From an uncultured Lachnospiraceae bacterium (GTDB lineage Bacteria; Bacillota; Clostridia; Lachnospirales; Lachnospiraceae): DNA of 64,000 bases. The notes below the pieces were generated by a model. It had not been told where the DNA came from and made no database searches. It saw only the letters and a list, made by a program, of their open reading frames with translations. Numbering within the stretch: the stretch's first letter is position 1; each line of letters starts with the position of its first letter. The DNA lies in assembly GCA_910579425.1 (NCBI GenBank), contig CAJTVL010000006.1, positions 1-64,000 of the forward strand, written 5' to 3'. Position numbers and translations under genes: made by a program. Positions 32,211 to 41,577 of this stretch are shown in pieces.

Positions 32211-33614
32211 GTGGAAGAGAAAAACAGATATTTTACAAACAGACCGGTATCATTGAATACAAAGAATAACCTGCTGGAAATTGAGGAGCACATGTACATA
32301 TTGGATGACGTAAAAAAACCCAATGTGTTCAGAAATATGTTCCCTTACTCGGAGGTACCCAAAATTCCCTTTAACGACAGGATTGTGCCGCACAATATGC
32401 CCAGGGAGATCTGGATCACGGATACCACCTTCCGGGACGGACAGCAGTCCAGAGCGCCCTACACCACAGAGCAGATCGTAAAAATTTACGATTATCTTCA
32501 TCGCCTGGGGGGCAAAAACGGCATGATCCGTGCCAGTGAGTTTTTCCTTTACAGCAAAAAGGACAGGGATGCGGTCTGCAAGTGTATGGAAAGAGGCTAT
32601 GAGTTTCCGGAAGTGACAAGCTGGATCCGCGCCAGCAAGGAGGATTTTAAGCTGGTAAAGGAGCTTGGTATGAAAGAAACCGGTATTCTGGTGAGCTGTT
32701 CCGATTATCATATATTCCTGAAGCTGAAAATGAACAGGCGGCAGGCCATGGAGCACTATTTAAGCGTGGTAAAGGAATGTCTGGAGGAAGGGATCAGTGT
32801 CAGATGCCATCTGGAGGACATTACCAGGGCGGATATTTACGGGTACGTGGTGCCGTTTTGCCTGGAACTGATGAAGCTGATGGAGGAGTATCGGATTCCC
32901 ATCAAGGTGAGGGCCTGCGATACCATGGGCTATGGCGTGAATTATCCCGGCGCGGTCATTCCAAGAAGCGTCCAGGGAATCGTCTACGCATTGCACACCC
33001 ATGCGGGAGTGCCTCACAGTCTGCTGGAATGGCACGGGCACAATGATTTTTACAAGGCAGTGGTCAACTCCACCACCGCATGGCTGTACGGCTGTTCCGG
33101 TGTCAATACCTCTCTCTTTGGCATCGGCGAGCGCACAGGCAATACGCCTTTAGAGGCCATGGTGTTTGAATATGCCCAGCTTAAGGGTGATCTGAATGGG
33201 ATGGATACCACGGTGATCACGGAGTTGGCTGAATTTTATGAGAAGGAGATCGGTTATCATATTCCGGAGAGAACTCCCTTTGTAGGGAAAAATTTTAATG
33301 TCACAAGAGCCGGCATCCACGCAGACGGGCTGCTGAAAAATGAGGAAATATACAATATTTTCGATACGGAGAAATTTTTAAACAGGCCGGTGCTCTGCGC
33401 CGTGTCCAACACCTCCGGACTGGCGGGGATTGCCCATTGGATCAATACCTATTTTAAGCTTGCAGGGGAGGAACAGCTTGATAAGTCCAGCCCTCTTGTG
33501 GCGGAAATAAAAAAATGGGTGGACGAGCAGTATGAGGACGGCCGGGTGACGGTCATGACAGATCAGGAGCTTTTGCAGAAGATTTCGGAACTCAGAGAAA
33601 ATGAACGAAAATGA
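32211..33614 (+). CDS. Re-citrate synthase (LeuA/homocitrate synthase-like family)
   Basis: This 467-residue protein belongs to the isopropylmalate/homocitrate synthase superfamily: TDTTFRDGQQS (catalytic Asp/Arg), CDTMGYG and the metal-binding HGHND. It lacks the LeuA regulatory domain. The pairing with a regulator and isocitrate dehydrogenase, and its overall pattern, fit the Re-specific citrate synthase known from Clostridium kluyveri, which makes citrate for 2-oxoglutarate and glutamate. Such genes are often mislabelled as isopropylmalate synthase or histone methyltransferase. The GTG at 32211 is chosen over the ATG at 32193 because the GGAGGAGG motif lies just after that ATG and seven bases before the GTG. 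Confidence 0.82.
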   Translation: MEEKNRYFTNRPVSLNTKNNLLEIEEHMYILDDVKKPNVFRNMFPYSEVPKIPFNDRIVPHNMPREIWITDTTFRDGQQSRAPYTTEQIVKIYDYLHRLGGKNGMIRASEFFLYSKKDRDAVCKCMERGYEFPEVTSWIRASKEDFKLVKELGMKETGILVSCSDYHIFLKLKMNRRQAMEHYLSVVKECLEEGISVRCHLEDITRADIYGYVVPFCLELMKLMEEYRIPIKVRACDTMGYGVNYPGAVIPRSVQGIVYALHTHAGVPHSLLEWHGHNDFYKAVVNSTTAWLYGCSGVNTSLFGIGERTGNTPLEAMVFEYAQLKGDLNGMDTTVITELAEFYEKEIGYHIPERTPFVGKNFNVTRAGIHADGLLKNEEIYNIFDTEKFLNRPVLCAVSNTSGLAGIAHWINTYFKLAGEEQLDKSSPLVAEIKKWVDEQYEDGRVTVMTDQELLQKISELRENERK

Positions 33615-34335
33615 AGGAAAAGGAAGCAGTCAGGTTATGAGCAGTTATGATGTTAAGCGGGAAGTATCCGACAGATACTCTCTGCGCGGCAGAGTGTTTC
33701 ACCGGTTAAGAGAGGATATTTTAAACGGAAAGTACAAGGAACATGAAGAACTGAAGGAGGTGGCAATCGGCGAGGAGCTAGGAGTCAGCCGTACGCCTGT
33801 AAGGGAAGCCTTCCGGCAGTTGGAATTAGAGGGCCTGATCCAGATCGTTCCCAATAAGGGTGCTTATGTGACAGGAATTACCGCAAAGGATGTAAAGGAC
33901 ATTTATATGATACGTTCTTCCTTAGAGGGGATGTGCGCCCGGCTTGCTACGGAGCAGATTACTGCGGAGCAGCTTGAAGAACTGGAAGAGAATGTGTATC
34001 TTGCCAGTTTTCATGCGTCCAAGGGGCATATGGAGCAGATGGCGGAGCTGGACAACAGGTTCCACCATATCCTCTATGAGGCCTGCAATTCCAAGATGCT
34101 GCAAAATCTCTTGCAGGATTTCCATCAGTATGTGATTCGGATCAGGAAGCGGACTCTTTCCACCAAAGAGAGAGGTATTGCATCCAACGAGGAGCACAAA
34201 GCCATCATGGAAGCCATCAAGGCGGGCAAGCCCAGGGAGGCGGAGCATTTCGCCACGGTTCATATGGAAAATGCCTATGATAATATTGTAAAAAGCGGTA
34301 TCTATGATATATTTGAAGCAGAAGAGAAAAAATAA
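33601..34335 (+). CDS. GntR family regulator, FadR/FCD type
   Basis: This is a 244-residue regulator. A winged helix-turn-helix sits at about 20-90 (LREDILNGKYKEHEELKEVA, then ELGVSRTPVREAFRQLELEG). An all-helical FCD ligand-binding domain follows (about 95-230) with metal-site style residues (ELDNRFHHILYEAC, ATVHMENAYDNI). The gene overlaps the end of the citrate synthase gene by 14 bases. A GntR-like palindrome lies over the operon promoter, so it probably regulates its own operon in answer to a carboxylic acid (citrate or 2-oxoglutarate is a guess). A later ATG at 33637 is a possible alternative start. Confidence 0.88.
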   Translation: MNENEGKGSSQVMSSYDVKREVSDRYSLRGRVFHRLREDILNGKYKEHEELKEVAIGEELGVSRTPVREAFRQLELEGLIQIVPNKGAYVTGITAKDVKDIYMIRSSLEGMCARLATEQITAEQLEELEENVYLASFHASKGHMEQMAELDNRFHHILYEACNSKMLQNLLQDFHQYVIRIRKRTLSTKERGIASNEEHKAIMEAIKAGKPREAEHFATVHMENAYDNIVKSGIYDIFEAEEKK

Positions 34336-34348
34336 TTGGAGGTAAAGG

Positions 34349-35554
34349 ATGGAAAAAATTAAGATGACCACCCCTCTGGTGGAGATGGACGGGGATGAAA
34401 TGACCAGAATCCTCTGGCAGATGATCAAGGAGGAGCTTTTGCTTCCCTATATTGATTTAAAGACAGAGTACTATGATCTGGGACTGACTTACAGGAACGA
34501 GACAAATGATCAGGTGACGGTGGACAGCGCCAATGCCACAAAGAAATACGGTGTGGCGGTGAAATGCGCAACCATCACCCCCAACGCCGCCAGAATGACG
34601 GAGTATAATCTGAAAGAAATGTGGAAAAGCCCCAATGGGACTATCCGGGCAATCCTGGATGGAACGGTATTTCGCGCGCCCATTCTGATTCGGGGGATTG
34701 TGCCCTATGTACAGAACTGGACCAGGCCCATTACCATTGCCCGTCACGCTTATGGGGACGTTTACAAGAATGTGGAGATCAAGGTTCCCGGCAAGGGGAA
34801 GGCAGAGCTTGTCTTTACTGCAGAGGACGGGAGCGAAATCAGGGAGACGATCCATACCTTTGAGGGGCCCGGCATCCTTCAGGGGATCCATAACACGGAA
34901 AAATCCATAGCCAGCTTTGCAAGAGCCTGTTTTGGCTATGCCATCGACACCAGACAGGATTTATGGTTTGCCACCAAGGATACCATTTCCAAAAAATATG
35001 ACCACACCTTTAAGGACATTTTCCAGGAAATTTATGATGCAGAGTATAAGGAAAAGTTTGAGCAGCTTGGAATCGAATATTTTTACACCCTGATCGATGA
35101 TGCGGTTGCCCGCGTGATCCGTTCTGAGGGCGGCTTTATCTGGGCCTGCAAAAATTATGACGGGGATGTGATGTCCGACATGGTGGCCACTGCCTACGGA
35201 GATCTTTCCATGATGACTTCCGTGCTGGTATCGCCCGAAGGGGTTTATGAGTATGAGGCGGCCCACGGAACCGTGCAGCGCCATTATTATAAGCATCTGA
35301 AGGGGGAGGAAACCTCCACCAATTCCATTGCGACGATTTTTGCCTGGACAGGCGCGCTGCGCAAGCGCGGGGAGCTGGATCAGATTCCGGAGCTCATGGC
35401 CTTTGCCGACAAGCTGGAGAGGGCCTGCATCAAGACCGTGGAGGACGGGAAGATGACCAAGAGCCTGTCTTTGATCTCTACCTGCGAAAATCCGGTGATT
35501 TTGAACAGCCTGGATTTTATTAAGGCGATCCGGGAGACGTTTGACGCGCTGTGA
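34349..35554 (+). CDS. icd: NADP-dependent isocitrate dehydrogenase
   Basis: It oxidises isocitrate to 2-oxoglutarate and CO2 with NADP. The 401-residue length and sequence (TPLVEMDGDEMTRILW, KCATITPNAARM, YEAAHGTVQRHY) fit the eukaryote-like dimeric IDH type found in many Clostridia. GGAGGTAAAGG precedes the ATG, 13 bases after the regulator. Together with Re-citrate synthase it supplies 2-oxoglutarate for glutamate. Aconitase is not in this window. Confidence 0.96.
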   Translation: MEKIKMTTPLVEMDGDEMTRILWQMIKEELLLPYIDLKTEYYDLGLTYRNETNDQVTVDSANATKKYGVAVKCATITPNAARMTEYNLKEMWKSPNGTIRAILDGTVFRAPILIRGIVPYVQNWTRPITIARHAYGDVYKNVEIKVPGKGKAELVFTAEDGSEIRETIHTFEGPGILQGIHNTEKSIASFARACFGYAIDTRQDLWFATKDTISKKYDHTFKDIFQEIYDAEYKEKFEQLGIEYFYTLIDDAVARVIRSEGGFIWACKNYDGDVMSDMVATAYGDLSMMTSVLVSPEGVYEYEAAHGTVQRHYYKHLKGEETSTNSIATIFAWTGALRKRGELDQIPELMAFADKLERACIKTVEDGKMTKSLSLISTCENPVILNSLDFIKAIRETFDAL

Positions 35555-35638
35555 GCGTTTTTGGGCTAAGATTGAAAGAATGCGTATTGCCTGTGCGATA
35601 GAACAGCTTCCAAATGGTGAAGATATAAAGAAATTATG

Positions 35639-35669
35639 AAAGGCTGCCTAAAGCAAAGAGGCAGCCTTT
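35639..35669. terminator. Bidirectional hairpin between icd and the small minus-strand gene
   Basis: AAAGGCTGCCT (35639-35649) pairs perfectly with AGGCAGCCTTT (35659-35669). It stands between convergent genes and can act on both strands, though the T-tracts are short. Confidence 0.7.
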
Positions 35670-35683
35670 CACAATTTGCATAT

Positions 35684-35830
35684 CTATTTGTCCTGGTCAG
35701 AACTGATGGTTAAACCTTTATCGATACGTTTTATTCCATTTTGTATGACTTCCTTAGCTTTTTCTATATTATCGGTTTCCAGCAATGCCAAAATAGAATC
35801 TAACAGGATACACAATTCTTGATTATTCAT
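35684..35830 (-). CDS. Small 48-residue protein of unknown function
   Basis: A minus-strand gene of 48 codons with a GGTGAGG nine bases before the ATG at 35830. The product (start MNNQELCILLDSILALLETD, end DKGLTISSDQDK) is one acidic amphipathic helical unit without a membrane segment. The pattern of hydrophobic residues and the ribosome binding site make it more than a chance frame. I do not recognise the family. It lies alone between icd and the MATE gene. Confidence 0.5.
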   Translation of the reverse strand: MNNQELCILLDSILALLETDNIEKAKEVIQNGIKRIDKGLTISSDQDK

Positions 35831-35931
35831 AGCCTCACCCACTTTCTATCGACACCGTTTACAGGATATTTTTATTATATCAGCCGTAAATTGAGGTGTA
35901 AAGACTTTTAGCCCAATCATCGTTCTCACAG

Positions 35932-35960
35932 TTGGCTTAACGGCATATATGTTGTATAAT
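35932..35960 (+). promoter_or_regulatory. Promoter upstream of the MATE transporter gene
   Basis: TTGGCT (35932-35937), a 17-base spacer and consensus TATAAT (35955-35960), 180 bases before the MATE start. The leader has an AGGAGG at 36006-36011 but no credible gene uses it (see rejected list). Confidence 0.6.
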
Positions 35961-36141
35961 TTAATAAACTTGTCACAACCGGTTTTTGGAACGGAACTAT
36001 ACAGAAGGAGGAAGTGACGGTTTACGGGGCGAAATTTTGTCGTGCTGGCGCGGTGAAAATGCAGCTTACCAGAGCCACGGCTTCCGGTACGGAGCAGGCA
36101 GCATATCCGGAGTGTAAACAGTAAGGGAGGTTCGGTTTAAG

Positions 36142-37515
36142 ATGGGGCAGATGACAAAGGAAGCGAAGAAATCAAGATACAAGAAAGAAAATATTCAAAG
36201 TGCGGCCGCCATGGCGTGGCCGGCGATTGTGGAATCCTTTTTTACGGCCTTTGCAGGGCTGGTGGATTCCCTTATGGTAAGCTCTCTGGGGGCTTATGCG
36301 GTGGCGGCGGTGGGTTTGACCACCCAGCCGAAGTTTATAGGGCTTTCTTTGTTTTTTGCCCTGAACGTGTCAATCTCCGCCTTAGTGGCAAGGCGGAGGG
36401 GAGAAAATAAAAAGGAGGACGCCAACCGGATTCTGCATACGGCCCTGATTTTCCTGTTGATTGCGGCAGTGGCTTTGAGCATCCTTTTCGTGGCCCTTGC
36501 CGGCCCCATTATCAGCCTGTGTGGTTCCACGCCTCAGACGCATGAGAGCGCGGTGGCTTATTTTCGCATTATTATGGGAGGAATGATTTTTAACTGTATT
36601 CAGATGGGGGTCAATTCGGCCCAGAGGGGAGCCGGAAACACCAGGATCACCATGCGCACCAATATGACCTCCAGCATCATTAATATTATTGCCAATTATC
36701 TTTTGATCAACGGCCATTTCGGATTTCCCGCATTGGGAATCCACGGGGCGGCCCTGGCTACCGTCCTGGGAACGGTGGTGGCCTGTGTCATGAGTATTCT
36801 CTCCATTATGAAAGCGGACGGGTTTATCAGTATTCCCTATATGGTCAAAAACAAAGTAAAGCCTGCGTGGAAAGCTTTTGTGAATCTGATCCGGGTGGGC
36901 TACAGTATTTTCTTCGAGCAGATTCTCATGAGGATCGGATTCATGCTCACCGCGGTGATGGCCGCCCACCAGGGCACGGATGCCATGGCGGCTCATCAGG
37001 TGGGGATGAATATTATGGGATTGTCTTTTTCCTTTGGAGACGGGCTTCAGGCAGCGGCGGTGGCCCTGATCGGGCGCAGCCTGGGAGCCGGCGACAAGGA
37101 ACTGGCCAGGGAATACGGACGTATTTGCCGTATGATGGGAGGAACCATTGCGGTCTGCCTGGCAGTAATATATTTCCTGGGAGCAAGGCCTCTCTTTGGT
37201 CTCTTTTTCACGGAGGAGCATATCGTGGACATCGGCGTCAATATCATGCGGGTCATCATCCTGGTGGTTGTATTCCAGATCAGTCAGGTGATTTATATGG
37301 GGTGCCTGCGGGGCGCGGGAGACACTCTCTACACGGCCGCGGCTTCCACCATCAGCGTCACCATTATCCGTACCGCAGTCTCCTATCTGGGCGGTTATGT
37401 CCTGGGCTGGGGAATCGTAGGGATTTGGCTGGGCGTTTTGGGCGACCAGGTTTCCCGGTTTCTCTTTGCCTCTGTACGTTTCAAAGCCGGAAAATGGACG
37501 GAAATTAAAATTTAA
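36142..37515 (+). CDS. MATE family efflux transporter
   Basis: This is a 457-residue integral membrane protein with about 12 membrane helices. Two halves of similar layout are visible: each opens with an amphipathic stretch (AWPAIVESFFTAFAGLVDSL; VGYSIFFEQILMRIGF) and carries MATE-typical segments such as AAVGLTTQP and GDGLQAAAVALIGRSLGAGD. The protein should be an Na+- or H+-coupled drug/metabolite exporter. No cargo gene is adjacent. GGGAGG precedes the ATG. Confidence 0.93.
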   Translation: MGQMTKEAKKSRYKKENIQSAAAMAWPAIVESFFTAFAGLVDSLMVSSLGAYAVAAVGLTTQPKFIGLSLFFALNVSISALVARRRGENKKEDANRILHTALIFLLIAAVALSILFVALAGPIISLCGSTPQTHESAVAYFRIIMGGMIFNCIQMGVNSAQRGAGNTRITMRTNMTSSIINIIANYLLINGHFGFPALGIHGAALATVLGTVVACVMSILSIMKADGFISIPYMVKNKVKPAWKAFVNLIRVGYSIFFEQILMRIGFMLTAVMAAHQGTDAMAAHQVGMNIMGLSFSFGDGLQAAAVALIGRSLGAGDKELAREYGRICRMMGGTIAVCLAVIYFLGARPLFGLFFTEEHIVDIGVNIMRVIILVVVFQISQVIYMGCLRGAGDTLYTAAASTISVTIIRTAVSYLGGYVLGWGIVGIWLGVLGDQVSRFLFASVRFKAGKWTEIKI

Positions 37516-37575
37516 GGAATATTTTTCCGATCTTGTCCATATATTATTATATGTCATAAGGAGGAGAGGTGAAAT

Positions 37576-37821
37576 ATGGCAAGGGGACAGAGAAAAACAG
37601 TTGAGGAAAAAATCGCGGAGAAGGAGAAGCTGATACAGGCCCTGAAAATCCGGTTAAAATCGGAACAGGGAGAGCTGGATGCCCTTTACCGGGAAAAAAG
37701 GGACAGGGATTTGGAGGGGCTTAACCAGATTTTAGCGGATGCGGGACTGGATATTGGCGAAGCCTCCGATATTCTCCAAAGCTACATTCAAAGCAGAGAG
37801 CAAGAAGAACAAAGCGCCTGA
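37576..37821 (+). CDS. Small coiled-coil protein of unknown function
   Basis: This 81-residue protein is almost fully charged coiled coil (VEEKIAEKEKLIQALKIRLK, SEQGELDALYREKRDRD) followed by a short segment (LADAGLDIGEASDIL). AAGGAGGAGAGG precedes the ATG. The stop codon overlaps the terminator arm. No known function. Confidence 0.75.
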   Translation: MARGQRKTVEEKIAEKEKLIQALKIRLKSEQGELDALYREKRDRDLEGLNQILADAGLDIGEASDILQSYIQSREQEEQSA

Positions 37822-37836
37822 GTTTTCGGGCGCTTT
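37811..37836 (+). terminator. Terminator overlapping the stop codon of the coiled-coil gene
   Basis: AAAGCGCC (37811-37818) pairs with GGCGCTTT (37829-37836), and TG/TT follows. The TGA at 37819-37821 is in the loop. Confidence 0.65.
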
Positions 37837-37863
37837 GTTCGTGGGGAAAATCTTGTTCTGATG

Positions 37864-37892
37864 TTGTATATCATGGATAAATAGTGTAAAAT
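37864..37892 (+). promoter_or_regulatory. Promoter of the HDOD gene
   Basis: TTGTAT (37864-37869), 17-base spacer, TAAAAT (37887-37892), 74 bases before the start at 37966. Confidence 0.6.
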
Positions 37893-37965
37893 TAAAGGGA
37901 AAGAAACAGCATGTGGTGCGTTTTTCAGCGCCCTCTTTGGGGCGTGTGGCAGAAAGGAGAACATT

Positions 37966-39186
37966 ATGCTTGCGACATTGATTCCTTTATTTGACGAAAA
38001 AATGAGTGTTCGGGCGTACTCGCTCTTTACCCAGAAGAAGAATTTTTTGCTGAATCCCAGCTTTCAGGGAACCGGTTCGAATGACGGTGCGTCCAGCGTT
38101 ACAGGGCTTGAAGTGATTGAAAATATGGGTCTTGAAAGCGTATCTGCGCAGAAAGAGGTTTTTGTGGCGGTGAATAATATTTCCGTATTTTCGGATGCTC
38201 TGCTAAAGAGCACGCTGCCTCATGAAAGGCTTGTTCTGCTCACAGACAATTCGATTGAGCCACAGGACATTTATGTCAACCGGCTCCGCAGTCTGAGGGA
38301 GACGGGATATAAGCTTGCCATCCGCAAGCTTCCTGTGCAGAGCTTTGAGGAGTATCGGGAAATCCTGCTCCTGATGGATTATATTTTTCTTGATCACAAG
38401 AAAATTGATATTCATATGGCGCAGATTTACTTTCAGAAGGTTTACCCCAATATTAAGCTGTGTGCCGGAAATATCCAGACACAGGAGATTTTTGAGCAGT
38501 TAAAGCAAAAAGGCGGTTATGAGTTCTTTGAAGGGGAGTTTTACCGGATGCCGGTGACGAAGGGGCAGACGAAGGTAGCCCCTTTGAAGGTGAATTATAT
38601 TGAACTGCTGAATGTGGTGAATGCAGATGATTTTGAACTGACAAAGGCGGCGGATATTATCGGAAGGGATACGGCTCTCGTCATATCCCTGCTTGCCATG
38701 GTAAACAAAATGGCTGTAAACTCCGAGATCACATCCATCCGCCATGCAGCCGCCATGTTAGGGCAAAAGGAGCTGCAAAAGTGGATTAACACGGCGGTGG
38801 CCGGCAAGCTCTATGCGGATAAACCCAACGAGATTACAAGGCTGTCTCTGCTGCGCGCAAAGTTCGCCGAAAATCTGGCGCCCTTTTTTGAGCTTGGGCA
38901 GCAGGCGGAAGAGCTTTTCCTGATGGGACTTTTCTCCGTGCTTGACGTGATTTTTGATCAGCCTATGGAGGAGGCCCTGAAGCTGGTAAAGGTGTCCGGG
39001 GAGATCAGCGATGCCTTAATCAGCCATACCGGTATTTTGGCGCCGGTTCTGGAGTTTGCTCTTTCTTATGAGCGCGCCGACTGGCAGGAGGTGTCCAGGC
39101 TGATGATCCTGAAAAATATCGGTATGGACGCAGTATATGAGGCTTATGTTCAGACTCTTGGATGGTATCGGGATTTGTTTTTGTGA
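37966..39186 (+). CDS. EAL-like/HDOD domain protein (YuxH type)
   Basis: This 406-residue signalling protein has a degenerate EAL-like N-terminal half (about 20-190, VEVFVAVNN and LDHKKIDIHM segments without the EAL catalytic signature) and a HDOD domain (about 200-400, NVVNADDFELTKAADIIGRD, ITSIRHAAAMLGQKELQKWI). This is the YuxH family layout. It probably relays c-di-GMP-linked or stress signals by protein binding and not catalysis. AAAGGAGAA precedes the ATG. Confidence 0.85.
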   Translation: MLATLIPLFDEKMSVRAYSLFTQKKNFLLNPSFQGTGSNDGASSVTGLEVIENMGLESVSAQKEVFVAVNNISVFSDALLKSTLPHERLVLLTDNSIEPQDIYVNRLRSLRETGYKLAIRKLPVQSFEEYREILLLMDYIFLDHKKIDIHMAQIYFQKVYPNIKLCAGNIQTQEIFEQLKQKGGYEFFEGEFYRMPVTKGQTKVAPLKVNYIELLNVVNADDFELTKAADIIGRDTALVISLLAMVNKMAVNSEITSIRHAAAMLGQKELQKWINTAVAGKLYADKPNEITRLSLLRAKFAENLAPFFELGQQAEELFLMGLFSVLDVIFDQPMEEALKLVKVSGEISDALISHTGILAPVLEFALSYERADWQEVSRLMILKNIGMDAVYEAYVQTLGWYRDLFL

Positions 39187-39222
39187 GAGTGAAGACTGCC
39201 TGTAAAGGCGCATGAAGGAACG

Positions 39223-39264
39223 GAAAGGACATTTTCAGAGAAATCTGGGACGGTCCTTTCTTTC
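39223..39264 (+). terminator. Hairpin terminator after the HDOD gene
   Basis: GAAAGGAC (39223-39230) pairs with GTCCTTTC (39253-39260), followed by TTTCATTTT. Confidence 0.65.
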
Positions 39265-39320
39265 ATTTTGGGTTTTAAATTGTTTAGTATGGCGTTTTTT
39301 GTTTTCCGAAAACTTTATAC

Positions 39321-39348
39321 TTGCATAATTAGAAAAAAATGATATACT
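39321..39348 (+). promoter_or_regulatory. Promoter of the restriction-modification cassette
   Basis: TTGCAT (39321-39326), 16-base spacer, TATACT (39343-39348), in an A+T-rich stretch about 80 bases before the first gene. Confidence 0.5.
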
Positions 39349-39426
39349 AATATAGAACATATGTTTGAACAAATGCTGGCATATATCAGACAGTGACCTA
39401 TTTGGTAATGAGTAAGGAGGACGGAA

Positions 39427-41574
39427 ATGGCAGCTTTTTCAGAGAAGAAATCAGAATTTGATAATGGATTAGGAATGAATTTGTCGCTTCATACATCTTT
39501 AGTGCCAGTAGACGGAAGATATGTTTCGGATGTAAGAATAAAAAATAATAATGGTGACAGGTTAGAAGAATACTACAAATGGCAGTTTATTTATTCTATA
39601 ATTAATAGTTCAATGTATAATAAAGATTATATTGGAACGGAAGTGAGATTCCCAAAAGGAAATAAGTCTTCTGCTCCACTTAAAATTGATTGTGTCATTT
39701 TCGACAGTGTAGACTGGATAGAAAAATATAATGATTATTGGAGAAATAAGAATATCGATAATATTGACTGGCTAAACGAACATATTATTGCAGTTGTAGA
39801 GTTTAAAAAAGGCGATAAAGAAATAGAAAAAGTATATAATGGTCAGATTAAGTCTGCAATGAAGCAGAAAGAACCTTCGATGGATTATGTGTTAGGAATA
39901 TACTACGATACAGAGAGGATGTATTTATTTCACCGCCGAAACGGCCTGTTTTTACGATATGATGAGAATAAAAATATTAAGGGAGACAGGAGTAAAACAG
40001 GAGATTTGTCCTTACAGTTGTTTGACCCTTATATTTATTTGCCGGATTTTAAGGAATTGATCAGTAATATGAATAAGAAAGTTGACATTGATAGAAGCGA
40101 TAGAACGATAGATGATTTAGATACAATTACCTCAAGGTTGACAATATCACTTCAAGATGCACTGTCAGATGTTTTAAGGAGCTTAGATAAAGTAGGATTA
40201 GTATCTCAAAGAGGATATGAAATACTTATTCAAACATTTGCTTTAAAAATTTATGATGAAAAACATAATAAGAAACATCCGACGGATAAACTTAAATTTT
40301 ATATTACGGATGAGGAAAGTTCATTTGAATCACTAAGGGATGAAGGTATACAGAATTTTATCTGTCGATTGAAAAATATTTGGGAAAATGCAGAGGGGGA
40401 ATATTCACAAATTTTAGGAGAACAATTGATAGATTGGAGAGAAATAGGACAAATTCGTGTTATTGTTGCAATATGCAGAGCGTTTCAGGACTTTTCGTTT
40501 GTCCGTTCATCAAAAAGTGACATATATCAAATGATATTTTACAATTTTGCAAATGCTTTTAAGAGGGATGAATCGGCACAGTTTTTAACTCCTTTACCTA
40601 TCATAGATTTCCTGGTAAAAATAGTAAATCCCAGAAAAGATGATACTGTTTTGGATCCCTGTTGCGGAATTGGTGATTTTTTGTCTTTATCATATGTTAA
40701 TGCATTGGATAAGCCTGATGAGTGGAAGCTTAGCGACGCAAATGTGTATGGTGTAGATATCGATCCTAATATGATAAAGTTAGCGACATTGAATATGTTA
40801 TTAAATGGGGATGGAGAAGTTAAACTCTTTTATAAGCCAGACATGGGATCGATATCATGGAAGATCGCTATGGGAAATCCGCCTGAATTAGTTGAACTAG
40901 AGGCCGCCAAACAAAAAAATGGGGAGTGGAATAATTGGTCTGATAAGACAAAATTAATGCAATTTGACGTTGTGTTGACAAATCCGCCGTTTGGAGAGGA
41001 TAGAGCATTCAGGCCTTCAAACGATTATGAAAAGAAAGTGATCGAAGCATATGAATTGTGGAATGTCTTAGGTGCTGATTCTATAGATAAAGGGATAATT
41101 TTTTTAGAGAATGCCTATAGAATGCTTAAGGTTGGCGGTAGAATGGGAATAGTTCTTTCAAATTCGATATCATCAATTAAGAAGTATCAAAAAGTACGCG
41201 AGTGGTTAATGAAAAAGATGAGAATAGTGGCAGTGTTTGACTTACCGCCGAATGTATTTGCTGAAACGGGAGTAAATACCAGTATTATCGTTGCATATAA
41301 ACCGGATGAAGATAGATTAAGGAAGATTATAGAAAGTAATTATTCGATATTTGCAAAAGATATAAAGAGTGTTGGATATGAAAAAAGGACGTCTAAGAGA
41401 AATGTTGTATTTAATCCTACCTATAAGATCGATTATACTTCGTTTGAAATTGAAAAGGACGCTGATGGAAATTTAGTTTTGGATGAAGAGTTCTCAGATA
41501 TTATTAAAGAATTTAGAGATTGGTGTGTGGGTCAAGAGAAAGAGATTAATTATCTGTTTTTAAAGGAGGATTAG
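39427..41574 (+). CDS. Restriction-modification fusion: PD-(D/E)XK nuclease domain plus N6-adenine methyltransferase
   Basis: This 715-residue protein joins a restriction nuclease-like N-terminus to a type I-like M domain. Residues about 80-130 carry Asp88 in LKIDCVIFD and Glu125-x-Lys127 in AVVEFKKGD, as in HsdR N-terminal nucleases. A helical linker follows. The methyltransferase has motif I VLDPCCGIGDFL (Asp410) and motif IV VLTNPPFG (Asn519). No HsdR helicase gene is nearby. With the S subunit downstream it resembles type IIB/IIG enzymes such as BcgI. The gene and its partner are visibly more A+T-rich than the flanks, a sign of transfer. AAGGAGG precedes the ATG. Confidence 0.88.
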   Translation: MAAFSEKKSEFDNGLGMNLSLHTSLVPVDGRYVSDVRIKNNNGDRLEEYYKWQFIYSIINSSMYNKDYIGTEVRFPKGNKSSAPLKIDCVIFDSVDWIEKYNDYWRNKNIDNIDWLNEHIIAVVEFKKGDKEIEKVYNGQIKSAMKQKEPSMDYVLGIYYDTERMYLFHRRNGLFLRYDENKNIKGDRSKTGDLSLQLFDPYIYLPDFKELISNMNKKVDIDRSDRTIDDLDTITSRLTISLQDALSDVLRSLDKVGLVSQRGYEILIQTFALKIYDEKHNKKHPTDKLKFYITDEESSFESLRDEGIQNFICRLKNIWENAEGEYSQILGEQLIDWREIGQIRVIVAICRAFQDFSFVRSSKSDIYQMIFYNFANAFKRDESAQFLTPLPIIDFLVKIVNPRKDDTVLDPCCGIGDFLSLSYVNALDKPDEWKLSDANVYGVDIDPNMIKLATLNMLLNGDGEVKLFYKPDMGSISWKIAMGNPPELVELEAAKQKNGEWNNWSDKTKLMQFDVVLTNPPFGEDRAFRPSNDYEKKVIEAYELWNVLGADSIDKGIIFLENAYRMLKVGGRMGIVLSNSISSIKKYQKVREWLMKKMRIVAVFDLPPNVFAETGVNTSIIVAYKPDEDRLRKIIESNYSIFAKDIKSVGYEKRTSKRNVVFNPTYKIDYTSFEIEKDADGNLVLDEEFSDIIKEFRDWCVGQEKEINYLFLKED

Positions 41575-41577
41575 AGC

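Noticed and set aside
36014..36120. Short GTG-initiated frame after an AGGAGG in the leader of the MATE gene
   Set aside because: The spacing between AGGAGG and GTG is only two bases and the product has no protein-like pattern.
36382..37557. 391-codon open frame on the minus strand
   Set aside because: It mirrors the MATE gene. His/Asp-rich composition is typical of antisense readings.
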